Shown here: positions 1-7,834 of the stretch, piece by piece | Numbering within the stretch: the stretch's first letter is position 1 | Layout: each line of letters begins with the position of its first letter | Origin: Candidatus Latescibacterota bacterium | Lineage (GTDB): Bacteria; JAAXHH01; JABIQT01 | DNA length: 14,176 nucleotides | Assembly: GCA_018667995.1 (NCBI GenBank) | Contig: JABIQT010000635.1 | Coordinates: 1-14,176, forward strand | Reading direction: 5' to 3' | Notes under the pieces: generated by a model | Seen by the model: only the letters and a program-made list of their open reading frames with translations | The model's database searches: none | Told to the model about the DNA's origin: nothing | Translations under genes and position numbers: made by a program

Positions 1-2
1 AT

Positions 3-800
3 CTCGGTGTTCTTCATTCGTCATTCAGCGTTTTTGCGATCATTACACCGCTGATTGCTGGCGTATTGCTCACCACAGGATCTTGGCAGACCTACTACCT
101 GGTAGTCGCCGTGCTGGCTATACTTGTCGCTGTTGCTTTCCGGCTTGTAGGAGTTAAGGGGCAGGGCAATTCTCCCGATGCCCAGTACCCTACGCAATCG
201 AGACGGACCCCACACGAAGATTACCGGGATAATACCCGGAGCACGAGTAGCGCCCTGAAGAGCATCGCTCCAGTGTGCCTGGGGGTATTCGCCCTGGCTG
301 GCGTGCAAAGCATTTTCATCACATGGTCCTATCTCTACATGGTCACTCAATACGATCTTAGTCACGCACTGGCCACACTCGCGCCGTCTCTCCTCTGGGT
401 CGGTATTCTCGTGATGCGGGGCGGAGCAATTACCCTCAGTCGACGATTTTCCGCCCGCACCATCCTGCTCTGGTCAATAACTTGTTCCCTTGCTGTCGCC
501 GTTCTCGAGCAGATGGCGGGACAGGCCATTGTTTCGCTGGGAGCGGTCGTACTCCTAGGAATGGGGGTAGCCGGAGCTTTCCAGCTGGGGACGGCATGGG
601 CGGCTGACCGCATACCGCACCGGATAGGAACCGCAAGTTCTGCGATAATGGCATCCGCATCACTGGGTATCGGTGTATGGCCGTGGTTGACGGCCATCGC
701 CATAGAGGCCACCGACTTCTCTGCCATGATGTACACAGCCTTTGTTGGACTCATAGCCGCAGGCGCCATATTCGCCCTCACGCCCGCCACAAAGCCATAG
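3..800 (+). CDS. MFS transporter, C-terminal part (5' end outside window)
   Basis: This frame is open from the window edge to a TAG stop at 798-800, so the visible 265 codons are the C-terminal part of a longer protein. The sequence is strongly hydrophobic. Two membrane segments (about residues 8-24 and 29-48 of the visible part) are followed by a charged, Ser/Arg/Asp-rich cytoplasmic-type loop (about 50-88), then about six more segments. That is the pattern of helices 5-6, the central loop and helices 7-12 of a 12-helix major facilitator superfamily carrier. Short basic loops (around SRRFSAR) between helices fit the superfamily. It lies just upstream of a rhamnose-mutarotase-like gene whose ribosome binding site overlaps this gene's stop codon, so a sugar or sugar-derivative substrate is plausible but inferred. 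A start at the TTG at 66 is unlikely because transporter-like sequence continues upstream of it. Confidence 0.82.
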   Translation, partial: LGVLHSSFSVFAIITPLIAGVLLTTGSWQTYYLVVAVLAILVAVAFRLVGVKGQGNSPDAQYPTQSRRTPHEDYRDNTRSTSSALKSIAPVCLGVFALAGVQSIFITWSYLYMVTQYDLSHALATLAPSLLWVGILVMRGGAITLSRRFSARTILLWSITCSLAVAVLEQMAGQAIVSLGAVVLLGMGVAGAFQLGTAWAADRIPHRIGTASSAIMASASLGIGVWPWLTAIAIEATDFSAMMYTAFVGLIAAGAIFALTPATKP

Positions 801-804
801 GAGG
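799..804 (+). promoter_or_regulatory. Strong ribosome binding site for the mutarotase gene
   Basis: A perfect AGGAGG sits 5 bases before the ATG at 810 and overlaps the last two bases of the transporter stop codon TAG (798-800). It fixes the start of the downstream gene. It also suggests that ribosomes finishing the transporter can reinitiate, so the two proteins are probably made together. Confidence 0.8.
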
Positions 805-809
805 CATCC

Positions 810-1133
810 ATGATCCACACCGGCCAGGTACTGAAACTCAAACCGGGATGCTATGATGAGTACAAGAAGCGCCACGACAAACTTTGGCCGGAGCTGGAGG
901 AGGTCATGACCACTCATGGTGTCGACATGGTGATCTTCCGATTCAATGACTTTCTCTTCCTTCACGGTACGGCACCAACCCAACAAGACTGGGACGCTAT
1001 AGCAAACAACCCTGTTACCCCCAAGTGGAATGCTCACATGGCAGAGGTACTGGAGACAGATGAAGCCGGTGAGATAGAGCTGCACGCCCTTCCCGAGGCA
1101 TTTTCTTTTGGCGCCTGGTCAACAGGGGCATAA
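810..1133 (+). CDS. L-rhamnose mutarotase family protein (DUF718/RhaM-like)
   Basis: The 107-residue product has the length and sequence pattern of the L-rhamnose mutarotase family, which interconverts alpha and beta anomers of L-rhamnose in the cytoplasm before isomerisation. Residues 15-29 (YDEYKKRHDKLWPEL) match the family signature and align without gaps to my recollection of E. coli RhaM, including Tyr18 and the proposed catalytic His22. The C-terminal part contains a single Trp (KWNAHM, Trp73) where E. coli RhaM has a Trp pair, so this may be a divergent subfamily with another deoxysugar substrate. The start is set by the AGGAGG at 799-804. The gene is 9 bases after the transporter and 6 bases before a methyltransferase gene. 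No rhamnose isomerase, kinase or aldolase is visible here, so the gene symbol is left open. Confidence 0.88.
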   Translation: MIHTGQVLKLKPGCYDEYKKRHDKLWPELEEVMTTHGVDMVIFRFNDFLFLHGTAPTQQDWDAIANNPVTPKWNAHMAEVLETDEAGEIELHALPEAFSFGAWSTGA

Positions 1134-1139
1134 GGCACT

Positions 1140-2309
1140 ATGGCATCTTGTTTTGGAATCTGGCCGTCATTAGTCAAATCCGATAATCGCAACCTGATAG
1201 AGGCCCTTTCCGAATCGGAGGATCCTGCATCGGCTGGTACCGCGACACGACTCCGTAGACACTGGTCGGCCGAAACTATCCGTGCGGCAGTCTCACTCGT
1301 ACTGGTGCGTAGGAAAGCCGTCGGCAAGATGCGCCGTCCTAATCTCCTCCTGGCGGATCCATCTGGATTGGAGCAGTCCACCGGAAGCGTCGTAGCGACT
1401 CACAAAGCCAATAGATTCAGAAAGGCTGGTATCCAAAGGGCGTATGATCTCTGCTGTGGCATCGGTGGGGACGCCATGGCTCTGGCTGAAGTGACGGATT
1501 TGACGGTTGTGGACCGGGATCCCGAACGGGTCTGGCTGGCGGAACGCAATGTATCTCTGACCACAGAAGCAGCGACACATGGTGTCGTCGCGGATCTTGA
1601 ACAAATGCCGCTTTCGGATATGCCGATCCATCTGGATCCCGCACGTCGCTCGGCGGAGGGCCGCCGCCGGCACCGAATTGAAGACGCAAGTCCCGGTCCT
1701 GATATTATCTTCAGATTGATGAAACGTGCCATAGACTGCGCCATAAAGTTAAGTCCCGGAATCGTATTCGAGTCGCTTCCCGAAGGTGAAGTGGAGATTA
1801 TCAATAGTGGAGGCTCACTGGTACAAGCCGTTCTCTGGACGGGCCGTCTTTCTCAGGGCTCCGGTTTAAGGACAGCCACCCACCTTCCTGGCGGTACGTC
1901 GTTGACAGGCCAGCCGGATCGACCGATGAGCTTCTCGCCGCCGGAGCGATACTTGTTGGCAGTCAATCCGGCAGTCGAGCGTGCAGGACTCATGGGACTC
2001 TTAGGTGAGCAGTTAAATCTGGCAGCCGTTCATCCCGCACTGGGCCTGCTTACGGCCGGGCATCCCGTTCCCAATTCGTGGCTGACTCCGTATGAGCTCA
2101 TTGAAGCTATGCCGTGGAGGGAAAAGAAGGTCACTGCATGGCTAAGGGCCAACGAGGCTGGAACTGTAGTGGTCAAGACACGGGATAAGACCGTTGATCC
2201 AGATATCATCTCACGCCGTCTGTCCGGCACTGGTAGCGGGAACTTCACGGTGTTCATTCTTCGTTTGGACAAGAAGGTGGTGGCATGGATCACTAGACGT
2301 GGCACCTGA
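1140..2309 (+). CDS. Class I SAM-dependent methyltransferase, THUMP-like domain
   Basis: The 389-residue protein contains a Rossmann-type SAM-binding site. DLCCGIGGD at residues 103-111 is motif I, and VVDRDPER just after strand 2 supplies the acidic residue that binds the ribose of SAM. A DPARR motif at 166-170 lies where nucleic-acid methyltransferases carry their motif IV. This DPARR arrangement with a long C-terminal region is typical of a bacterial family annotated as class I methyltransferase with a THUMP-like domain. A role in RNA modification is suspected for that family, but the target is unknown. The N-terminal 95 residues are helical and Arg-rich. The ATG at 1140 follows the mutarotase stop by 6 bases, with a weak AAGG upstream. 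The close spacing implies cotranscription with the sugar genes, though no functional link is evident. Confidence 0.8.
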   Translation: MASCFGIWPSLVKSDNRNLIEALSESEDPASAGTATRLRRHWSAETIRAAVSLVLVRRKAVGKMRRPNLLLADPSGLEQSTGSVVATHKANRFRKAGIQRAYDLCCGIGGDAMALAEVTDLTVVDRDPERVWLAERNVSLTTEAATHGVVADLEQMPLSDMPIHLDPARRSAEGRRRHRIEDASPGPDIIFRLMKRAIDCAIKLSPGIVFESLPEGEVEIINSGGSLVQAVLWTGRLSQGSGLRTATHLPGGTSLTGQPDRPMSFSPPERYLLAVNPAVERAGLMGLLGEQLNLAAVHPALGLLTAGHPVPNSWLTPYELIEAMPWREKKVTAWLRANEAGTVVVKTRDKTVDPDIISRRLSGTGSGNFTVFILRLDKKVVAWITRRGT

Positions 2310-2424
2310 TCAACCTTTGGAATACGCAAGAACATAGCAAGCTGGCCGGGTTGGGTCCCCGTTATCCCAATGGACCCTACGCAGCAGGATGTTGGCTGCG
2401 GTTACCTATCAAAAGGAAAAGAAA

Positions 2425-4425
2425 ATGCCCGATGTAGTTGATCCAGAATCCGCGGAAGCCCTTCAACAGGACGCGCTTTGGGCCACATTCGTGTCCGAGC
2501 AACAGGGAGGCACGAGGCAGGAGTTCAACGAGCACTGGTTGGCATTTCAAAGGATCTTCGCTAATCGAAATGCAGAGGACGGCCCGCCAATCGTCTGGCG
2601 ACCTGATGAAGAGACCGTTACCGCAACCAACCTGCATCAGGCCCTGATAGATACTGGGTTTTCTTGCTACAGAGACCTGCACGCCTGGTCCGTACAGAAT
2701 AAATCGGGATTCTGGGAGTATGTCATTGATCGGCTGGGGATTCTCTTTGAGACGCCACCGGCACGGATACTGGACCTCTCCGAGGGCTGTAAGCATCCAA
2801 CGTGGTTTCCCGGTGCTGTCATGAACATAGCGGACAGCTGCTTCACTGCCCACCGCGACAAACCTGCTATTCTATCGCGAGGTGAGGATGTGCCCGAAGC
2901 AGCCGTGACAACCTATGGCGAACTTGAAGAACTGGTTAACAGGTTTGCTAATGGCCTGACCGAAAGAGGCATCGCGCCCGATACAGCCATAGCGCTATAT
3001 ATGCCGATGACCGTCGCATGTGTGGCGGCATACCTCGGTATTATCCGTGCGGGTTGCCGTGTGGTGTCCATCGCAGACAGCTTTTCAGCCGAGGAACTGA
3101 GAACCCGAATGGAGATCGCTTCCGCGGATACGGTCCTGACGGTCGAGAGCTATCGGCGATCTGGCAAAGACATTGCTATGTACAATAAGGTAATAAGCGC
3201 AGGGATAGAGGCAGCCATCGTGATACCCGCGGATGAAGGCAACCTTCCGTCCTTGCGTGACAGCGACGTCCTTTGGGATGACTTCCTCTCGGCACGTGAG
3301 ATCTTCGTCTCCGTCACGCGTGAACCGGAATGCATCACGAACATACTCTTCTCTTCTGGAACCACGGGGGAGCCCAAAGCCATTCCATGGACTCATCTTA
3401 CCCCACTCAAAGGCGCCATGGATGGTCACTTTCACCAGGATATACACGGCAATGACGTGGTAGCATGGCCGACCAACATCGGATGGATGATGGGGCCATG
3501 GCTGATCTATGCTACGTTCATTAACGGTGCGACGATGGCACTATACGAAGGCGCCCCCCTCGGTGAAGATTTCACCGCTTTTGTCCGTGACGCGCGGGTG
3601 TCAGTCCTTGGAGTAGTCCCCTCCATCGTACGGACCTGGCGCAATCAAGGGGCACTGGATCACGTGGAATGGCCGAACATACGTGTCGTGACGTCAACAG
3701 GTGAACCGTCTAACCGGGAAGATTACCTTTGGCTAATGAGCAGAATGGCGTACAGGACGCCGATTATTGAGTATCTGGGCGGGACGGAAATCGGCGGTGG
3801 TCATCTGGCTTGCACGCTCGTGCAACCAGCATCGCCGTCCACATTTACTACGGCCGGGCTCGGCATAGAAGTTGTCGTGCTTGACGAAGATGACCTCCCA
3901 GTAACCGAGGGACAGATGGGGGAGTTATTCCTGATCCCCCCGGCCATAGGATTGTCGCAATCTCTACTGAATAAAGACCATGACTCGGTGTATTATGACG
4001 ACTGTCCAAAGGGGCCGAACGGCGAGATCTTACGAAGACATGGGGATCAAACTCTCCGCATGCACCGTGGATTTTACCGGGCCCAGGGACGAGCCGATGA
4101 CACCATGAATCTGGGTGGAATAAAAGTCAGTTCCCTGGAACTCGAACAGATCATCGATTCTCACCCGGGCGTCTATGAGAGTGCCGCTATTGGCTTCCAA
4201 CCGGGCGGCGAGGGCGCAGAGCGACTCGTGGTTTTTGTGGTAACACACCAATCCGTTGGGCTGGACGAACTGGGAAGTGAACTTAGCAGGATGATCGGAA
4301 AGAGACTGAATCCTCTCTATAAGATCCACAGACTGGTCCCTGCTCAAGCTCTCCCGCGAACTGCGTCTAACAAACTTATGCGTCGCACACTTAGGGCAGA
4401 ATATATGGAATCGAGAGACTCATGA
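2425..4425 (+). CDS. Acetoacetyl-CoA synthetase-like AMP-forming acyl-CoA ligase
   Basis: This 666-residue ANL-superfamily enzyme is expected to activate a carboxylic acid with ATP to an acyl-adenylate and then transfer it to CoA. Visible motifs are the P-loop SSGTTGEPK (310-318), YLGGTE (450-455), GRADD (about 555-559) followed by the hinge and GGIKV, and the C-terminal catalytic Lys650 in TASNK. The long N-terminal domain with WFPGAVMNIAD resembles acetyl- and acetoacetyl-CoA synthetases (and plant AAE17/18 relatives) rather than shorter fatty-acid or aryl ligases. I chose the ATG at 2425 because AAAAGGAAAAG lies directly upstream; an in-frame ATG at 2389 would add 12 residues but has a poorer site. 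The stop overlaps the thiolase start by 4 bases. The acid substrate cannot be read from sequence; the thiolase partner suggests a beta-keto acid. General acyl-CoA synthetase is the safer name. Confidence 0.87.
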   Translation: MPDVVDPESAEALQQDALWATFVSEQQGGTRQEFNEHWLAFQRIFANRNAEDGPPIVWRPDEETVTATNLHQALIDTGFSCYRDLHAWSVQNKSGFWEYVIDRLGILFETPPARILDLSEGCKHPTWFPGAVMNIADSCFTAHRDKPAILSRGEDVPEAAVTTYGELEELVNRFANGLTERGIAPDTAIALYMPMTVACVAAYLGIIRAGCRVVSIADSFSAEELRTRMEIASADTVLTVESYRRSGKDIAMYNKVISAGIEAAIVIPADEGNLPSLRDSDVLWDDFLSAREIFVSVTREPECITNILFSSGTTGEPKAIPWTHLTPLKGAMDGHFHQDIHGNDVVAWPTNIGWMMGPWLIYATFINGATMALYEGAPLGEDFTAFVRDARVSVLGVVPSIVRTWRNQGALDHVEWPNIRVVTSTGEPSNREDYLWLMSRMAYRTPIIEYLGGTEIGGGHLACTLVQPASPSTFTTAGLGIEVVVLDEDDLPVTEGQMGELFLIPPAIGLSQSLLNKDHDSVYYDDCPKGPNGEILRRHGDQTLRMHRGFYRAQGRADDTMNLGGIKVSSLELEQIIDSHPGVYESAAIGFQPGGEGAERLVVFVVTHQSVGLDELGSELSRMIGKRLNPLYKIHRLVPAQALPRTASNKLMRRTLRAEYMESRDS

Positions 4426-5546
4426 AGAGACGAGTAGCTATCGTTGCGGGAGGCCGGACACCCTTCGTGAAATCTGGCAAAGATCTTCAGGACATCGGCA
4501 GCCTCGCGCTTGGAACACGGGCGCTTAAAGGTGTAATTGATCGCCATGACATCAACCCGGCTACCATCGAGGCTATAGCATTTGGAACGGTTGTGGGAGA
4601 ACCTGGAAAACCGAACCTCGCGCGTGAACTGGTTTTTGAAGCCGGATTGCCCGGGCACATTGAGGCACAGACCATTTCCTCTTACTGCATTACTGGCCTC
4701 AGGGCAATCACTTCCATAGCAGATGCTATTCTTACGGGACGAATAGATGCGGGAATTGCGGGTGGAGCAGAATCCATGTCCCATGCAGATCCCGACATCT
4801 TTGTTGAACCCAGCACCGGACTCACCATGGGGCAGCACATGGAACTATCGGCAAAAGCATGGGACATCTCAAGAGCCCGGCAGGACGAATTTGCACTGGC
4901 CAGCCACCAGAAAGCAATCGCAGCCGAACAGAATTTGTCGGACGAGATAAGTCCTATGAATGGCATCCTGCGCGACACAGGACCGAGGAAGGATGGCTCC
5001 CTCTCCGCGCTCTCAACGCTGGGAACTCCATTCGATGCATGTGGCACGCTTACGGCTGGCAATTCATCACCGGTTTCAGACGGCGCCGCAGCCATGGTAC
5101 TTATGAGTGAGGAGAGAGCCGCAGTTGAAGGACGTAAACCGCTGGCTTTTATTTCCGCAATGCGATACGACGCCATTGACCCTCATGAGGGCCTCCTGAT
5201 GGCACCGGCAGTAGCCGTACCAAAGCTCTTAACCCGCTCGGGCCTGAAACTTGACGATATTGATCTAATAGAGATCCACGAGGCCTTTGCGGCGCAAGTG
5301 CTTGCCAATGCAGATGCGTGGGAGTCGGGCTGGAAAGGGAATCCCACGGGCTCCATTCCCTGGGACCGAGTCAATGTGCTCGGCAGCTCTATTGCCATTG
5401 GCCATCCATGGTCGGCCACAGGAGGGAGAATCGTAACCACCATGGCCAACGAAATGGTTCGCCGAGATGTGCGGTATGGCCTGGTCAGTATATGTGCCGC
5501 GGGTGCCATGGCCGGAGCCATGTTGCTTGAGCGAGGCAGCTCATGA
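4422..5546 (+). CDS. Thiolase family protein (acetyl-CoA acyltransferase, FadI-like)
   Basis: The 374-residue product has the full thiolase catalytic set: nucleophile Cys89 (SSYCITGL), His286 in IHEAFA, His328 in AIGHPWSATGGR, and the acid/base Cys358 in CAAGA. HEAFA instead of NEAFA, and the Trp-Ser after GHP, point to the FadI/trifunctional-enzyme beta-subunit type rather than the classic biosynthetic acetoacetyl-CoA thiolase. ESMSHAD and ISRARQDEFA match the loop domain. At 374 residues it is shorter than usual (about 390-430), with shortening around the loop domain. It should cleave a 3-ketoacyl-CoA with CoA to acetyl-CoA and a shortened acyl-CoA, or run in reverse. The ATGA overlap with the ligase upstream and a second ATGA overlap downstream imply translational coupling. 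The chain-length preference is unknown. Confidence 0.9.
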   Translation: MKRRVAIVAGGRTPFVKSGKDLQDIGSLALGTRALKGVIDRHDINPATIEAIAFGTVVGEPGKPNLARELVFEAGLPGHIEAQTISSYCITGLRAITSIADAILTGRIDAGIAGGAESMSHADPDIFVEPSTGLTMGQHMELSAKAWDISRARQDEFALASHQKAIAAEQNLSDEISPMNGILRDTGPRKDGSLSALSTLGTPFDACGTLTAGNSSPVSDGAAAMVLMSEERAAVEGRKPLAFISAMRYDAIDPHEGLLMAPAVAVPKLLTRSGLKLDDIDLIEIHEAFAAQVLANADAWESGWKGNPTGSIPWDRVNVLGSSIAIGHPWSATGGRIVTTMANEMVRRDVRYGLVSICAAGAMAGAMLLERGSS

Positions 5547-6841
5547 ACAGGGCCGATAAGGAAAGTCCAGATGTGCATCTGAACCTAAACGTCAGGGGGC
5601 TTCCACTTTCCGCCACCTTGCGCATAAACGAGCTGAGCAATCAAATGTCTCGGGAGGGCAGACAGGTCTACAGAATGGGACTTGGCCAATCGCCGTTCCC
5701 GGTTCCCGACTCGGTACAGGAAGAGCTGCGTGCAAATGCACACCAGAAGGACTACCTGCCGGTGATGGGTCTCAGTGAACTTCGGAATGAGGTATCAGAT
5801 TACATTCTGCGGACCGAAGGCGTTCATTACGGACCAGAGAATGTTATGATCGGCCCTGGATCGAAGGAGCTCATGTTCATCGTCCAGCTCGCCTATTATG
5901 GAGATCTGGTAATTCCCACACCAAGCTGGGTCTCCTACGCTCCACAGGCAAGTATCATTGGGCGACACATCCGGTGGCTGGATACAGATATCTCCACACA
6001 TTGGAAGCTGATGCCTATGGCGTTGGAGGCGCTCTGCCGCAGCGACCCGGAACGACCACGCCTGATTATACTGAATTATCCGGCGAATCCTCATGGGTGC
6101 ACATACTCTGTTGAGGAACTCAAGACGCTTGCCGAACTGGCTCGCCATTACAAACTGGTTCTTCTGTCTGACGAGATATATAGCGGCCTGCACCATGAAG
6201 GAAAACATGTCTCCATATCACGTTTTTATCCCGAGGGCACGATCATTAGCAACGGAATCAGCAAATGGGCCGGCGCAGGAGGGTGGCGGCTGGGTGCATT
6301 TGCCTTTCCCAAGGAACTATCATGGCTCAGAGATGCCATGGCTACGGTGGCCAGCGAGACGTTCACTTCCACCGCCGCTCCCATACAGTACGCCGCAATA
6401 AGGGCTTTTGAAGGTGGCTCGGATATAGATCATTATCTGAAACACACACGCCGAATCCTCAAGGCACTTGGCGGCCTACTGACGGAGAGACTCCGCGAAG
6501 ATGATATAGCTCTTGCAGATCCTCAGGGCGCATTCTATCTGTTTCCCGACTTTGAGTCATATCGCGACCGACTTAAGGCAAGGGGAATTACCACGTCAGA
6601 CGATCTGTGCCGGAGCCTACTTGCGGACACTGGCGTCGCTATTCTTCCAGGTACGGATTTCGGACGTTCTCCGACAGAATTAACTGTACGACTCGCCTAC
6701 GTTGATTTCGACGGCGAGAGTGCCCTGCAGGCCTCCGAGCAGGTGCCAGCAAATCAATCACTGGATGAGGCGTATTTGAGAATACACTGCAACTCATGTA
6801 TTGAAGCCGTCGCAAGGGTTCGAGAATGGTTGGCGAAATAG
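5543..6841 (+). CDS. PLP-dependent class I/II aminotransferase
   Basis: The 432-residue protein is a fold-type I aminotransferase of the aspartate-aminotransferase superfamily. GPGSKEL at 104-110 is in the phosphate-binding region. NYPANPHG (178-185) carries the Asn that hydrogen-bonds PLP, and SDEIYSGL (209-216) the Asp that pairs with the pyridine nitrogen. The Schiff-base Lys241 lies in SNGISKWAGAGGWRLG, with the phosphate-binding Arg249. A C-terminal VRLAY holds the likely carboxylate-binding Arg. It starts in an ATGA overlap with the thiolase stop, with GAGG 6 bases upstream, so it is the third gene of a coupled operon. It should move an amino group between an amino acid and a 2-oxo acid. 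The specific substrate is unresolved. It is somewhat longer than typical family members (about 390-400), with an extra Cys-containing C-terminal tail after the core. Confidence 0.9.
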   Translation: MNRADKESPDVHLNLNVRGLPLSATLRINELSNQMSREGRQVYRMGLGQSPFPVPDSVQEELRANAHQKDYLPVMGLSELRNEVSDYILRTEGVHYGPENVMIGPGSKELMFIVQLAYYGDLVIPTPSWVSYAPQASIIGRHIRWLDTDISTHWKLMPMALEALCRSDPERPRLIILNYPANPHGCTYSVEELKTLAELARHYKLVLLSDEIYSGLHHEGKHVSISRFYPEGTIISNGISKWAGAGGWRLGAFAFPKELSWLRDAMATVASETFTSTAAPIQYAAIRAFEGGSDIDHYLKHTRRILKALGGLLTERLREDDIALADPQGAFYLFPDFESYRDRLKARGITTSDDLCRSLLADTGVAILPGTDFGRSPTELTVRLAYVDFDGESALQASEQVPANQSLDEAYLRIHCNSCIEAVARVREWLAK

Positions 6842-7193
6842 ATCTTGAATGTGCAAGCCGTCGAGAATACAGGAAACCGGTAGTGTAGCGCTATCTGCAG
6901 ATTAAAGGTATCCAGGCAGACCGTAGTCTTTAGCACTTCTTCGCTATCGGGCGCGACAAATTCACGGTAAGACTCTATAGGGGACGGACTGATACATTGG
7001 CTGCTACGGATAAGTCTACCGAGGGCGTTCGGACCATAGACTCTCATTCCCATTTCTACCTTACAAGATTACCTCCACATTTCACTCGAAATACGGCCTG
7101 CGATCGGAAACACGACACGTTGAATCCAATTCCGGATAAGTGCCGGCCTAACTACTTTCGGCTGCAAATCAAAGAAAACTGGTCCGACTTATC
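6842..7193 (+). other. Intergenic region without a recognised gene
   Basis: These 352 bases separate the aminotransferase from the DCC-family gene. Open frames here are short (up to about 100 codons on either strand) and none has a convincing family signature or ribosome binding site. I found no tRNA cloverleaf, no recognisable riboswitch and no strong hairpin plus T-run terminator. A short palindrome, TAGCGCTA, lies near 6887-6894. The region presumably holds the end of the upstream operon transcript and the promoter of the DCC gene, but I cannot place either. Confidence 0.5.
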
Positions 7194-7673
7194 ATGGTCA
7201 TAACGTCTCGTAGCCAAATGCCCGGGGGTGGGTCTGTGGTTAATAGTCTGCCGGCGAGTGAGGTAACATCCGAAACAGTGGATCGACCAATCGTATTCTA
7301 TGATGGTGTCTGTGGCCTCTGCAACCGACTTATCGAATTCCTCCTGTTTCATGACAAAAACGAGCTGCTCCGTTTCGCCCCTCTTCAAGGTGAAACAGCA
7401 GCTGCTCTTCTGCCCGCGCGACCTCAATGTCCCATGGTATGGAGCCTAATGTATATGGATGGGATCGGGATATATCGGGAGTCCGAGGCTGTCCTGCGTG
7501 TATTTCAACTGCTTGGGGGATTCTGGCGTCTCACGGCTTTGGCACGTTTGATTCCAAGCTCGTTTCGCAATCGTATCTATCGCCGCCTGGCAGAAAACCG
7601 GTATCGATGGTTCGGAACGAGCTTCAGGTGCGACATGGAAGGGCAAGGCCGACAGCTTCGGTTTCTGCCGTAG
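7194..7673 (+). CDS. DCC family (DUF393) thiol-disulfide oxidoreductase-like protein
   Basis: The 159-residue product contains FYDGVCGLCNRLIEF (about residues 36-50), the Asp-Gly-x-Cys-x-x-Cys signature that names the DCC family. This is a thioredoxin-like group thought to act on thiols or disulfides, but its physiological substrate is unestablished. The usual central segment (LRFAPLQG), the YRESEAVLRVFQLLGG stretch and the late R-IYRRLAENRYRWFG helix are all present, so the domain looks complete and of normal size. The first 30 residues are low in similarity; the in-frame ATG at 7218 is an equally possible start, since neither ATG has a clear ribosome binding site. The gene stands alone, more than 300 bases after the aminotransferase and about 160 before the permease. 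Nothing in the context assigns a role. Confidence 0.83.
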   Translation: MVITSRSQMPGGGSVVNSLPASEVTSETVDRPIVFYDGVCGLCNRLIEFLLFHDKNELLRFAPLQGETAAALLPARPQCPMVWSLMYMDGIGIYRESEAVLRVFQLLGGFWRLTALARLIPSSFRNRIYRRLAENRYRWFGTSFRCDMEGQGRQLRFLP

Positions 7674-7747
7674 ACTCCCACTCGTCGCACCGAATGCCTG
7701 TTAGCCTGTCCAATTATCTGATCCCAAACACCCCTTCCTGTTTTTCT

Positions 7748-7753
7748 TATAAT
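7748..7753 (+). promoter_or_regulatory. Candidate -10 element ahead of the permease operon
   Basis: A perfect TATAAT lies in the AT-rich spacer between the DCC gene and the permease, preceded by a T-rich tract. No good TTGACA-like box sits 16-18 bases upstream, so this is a tentative promoter call. If real, it would drive the permease, binding-protein and FeS/NrfD genes, which follow with very small gaps. Confidence 0.3.
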
Positions 7754-7834
7754 ACGAATTGCGTCTGCAGTTCCGAGCCACTACTTTAGGTGAATTATAC
7801 TACAGCCGCTGTATCGTACGAAATGGAATCACTT

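Noticed and set aside
362-841. Reverse-strand frames of 100-160 codons opposite the transporter and other genes.
   Set aside because: They lie wholly opposite well-supported + strand genes, show no domains, and are expected from the base composition of the sense genes.
2350-2377. Competing short inverted repeats in the gap before the ligase gene (TTGGG with CCCAA, and GGGTCC with GGACCC), suggestive of an attenuator.
   Set aside because: Stems are only 5-6 bp with no T-run or known leader motif. Such short matches are common by chance.
6997-7203. A 68-codon frame with TTG start containing TIDSHSHFYL, reminiscent of an amidohydrolase N-terminus.
   Set aside because: Only about 10 residues look suggestive, there is no ribosome binding site, and the rest matches no family I know. 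It overlaps the start of the DCC gene. Most likely chance or a very decayed fragment.
7427-7789. A 120-codon frame overlapping the DCC gene in another frame.
   Set aside because: The DCC frame carries a clear protein family signature. The overlapping frame has no domain and looks like a shadow frame.
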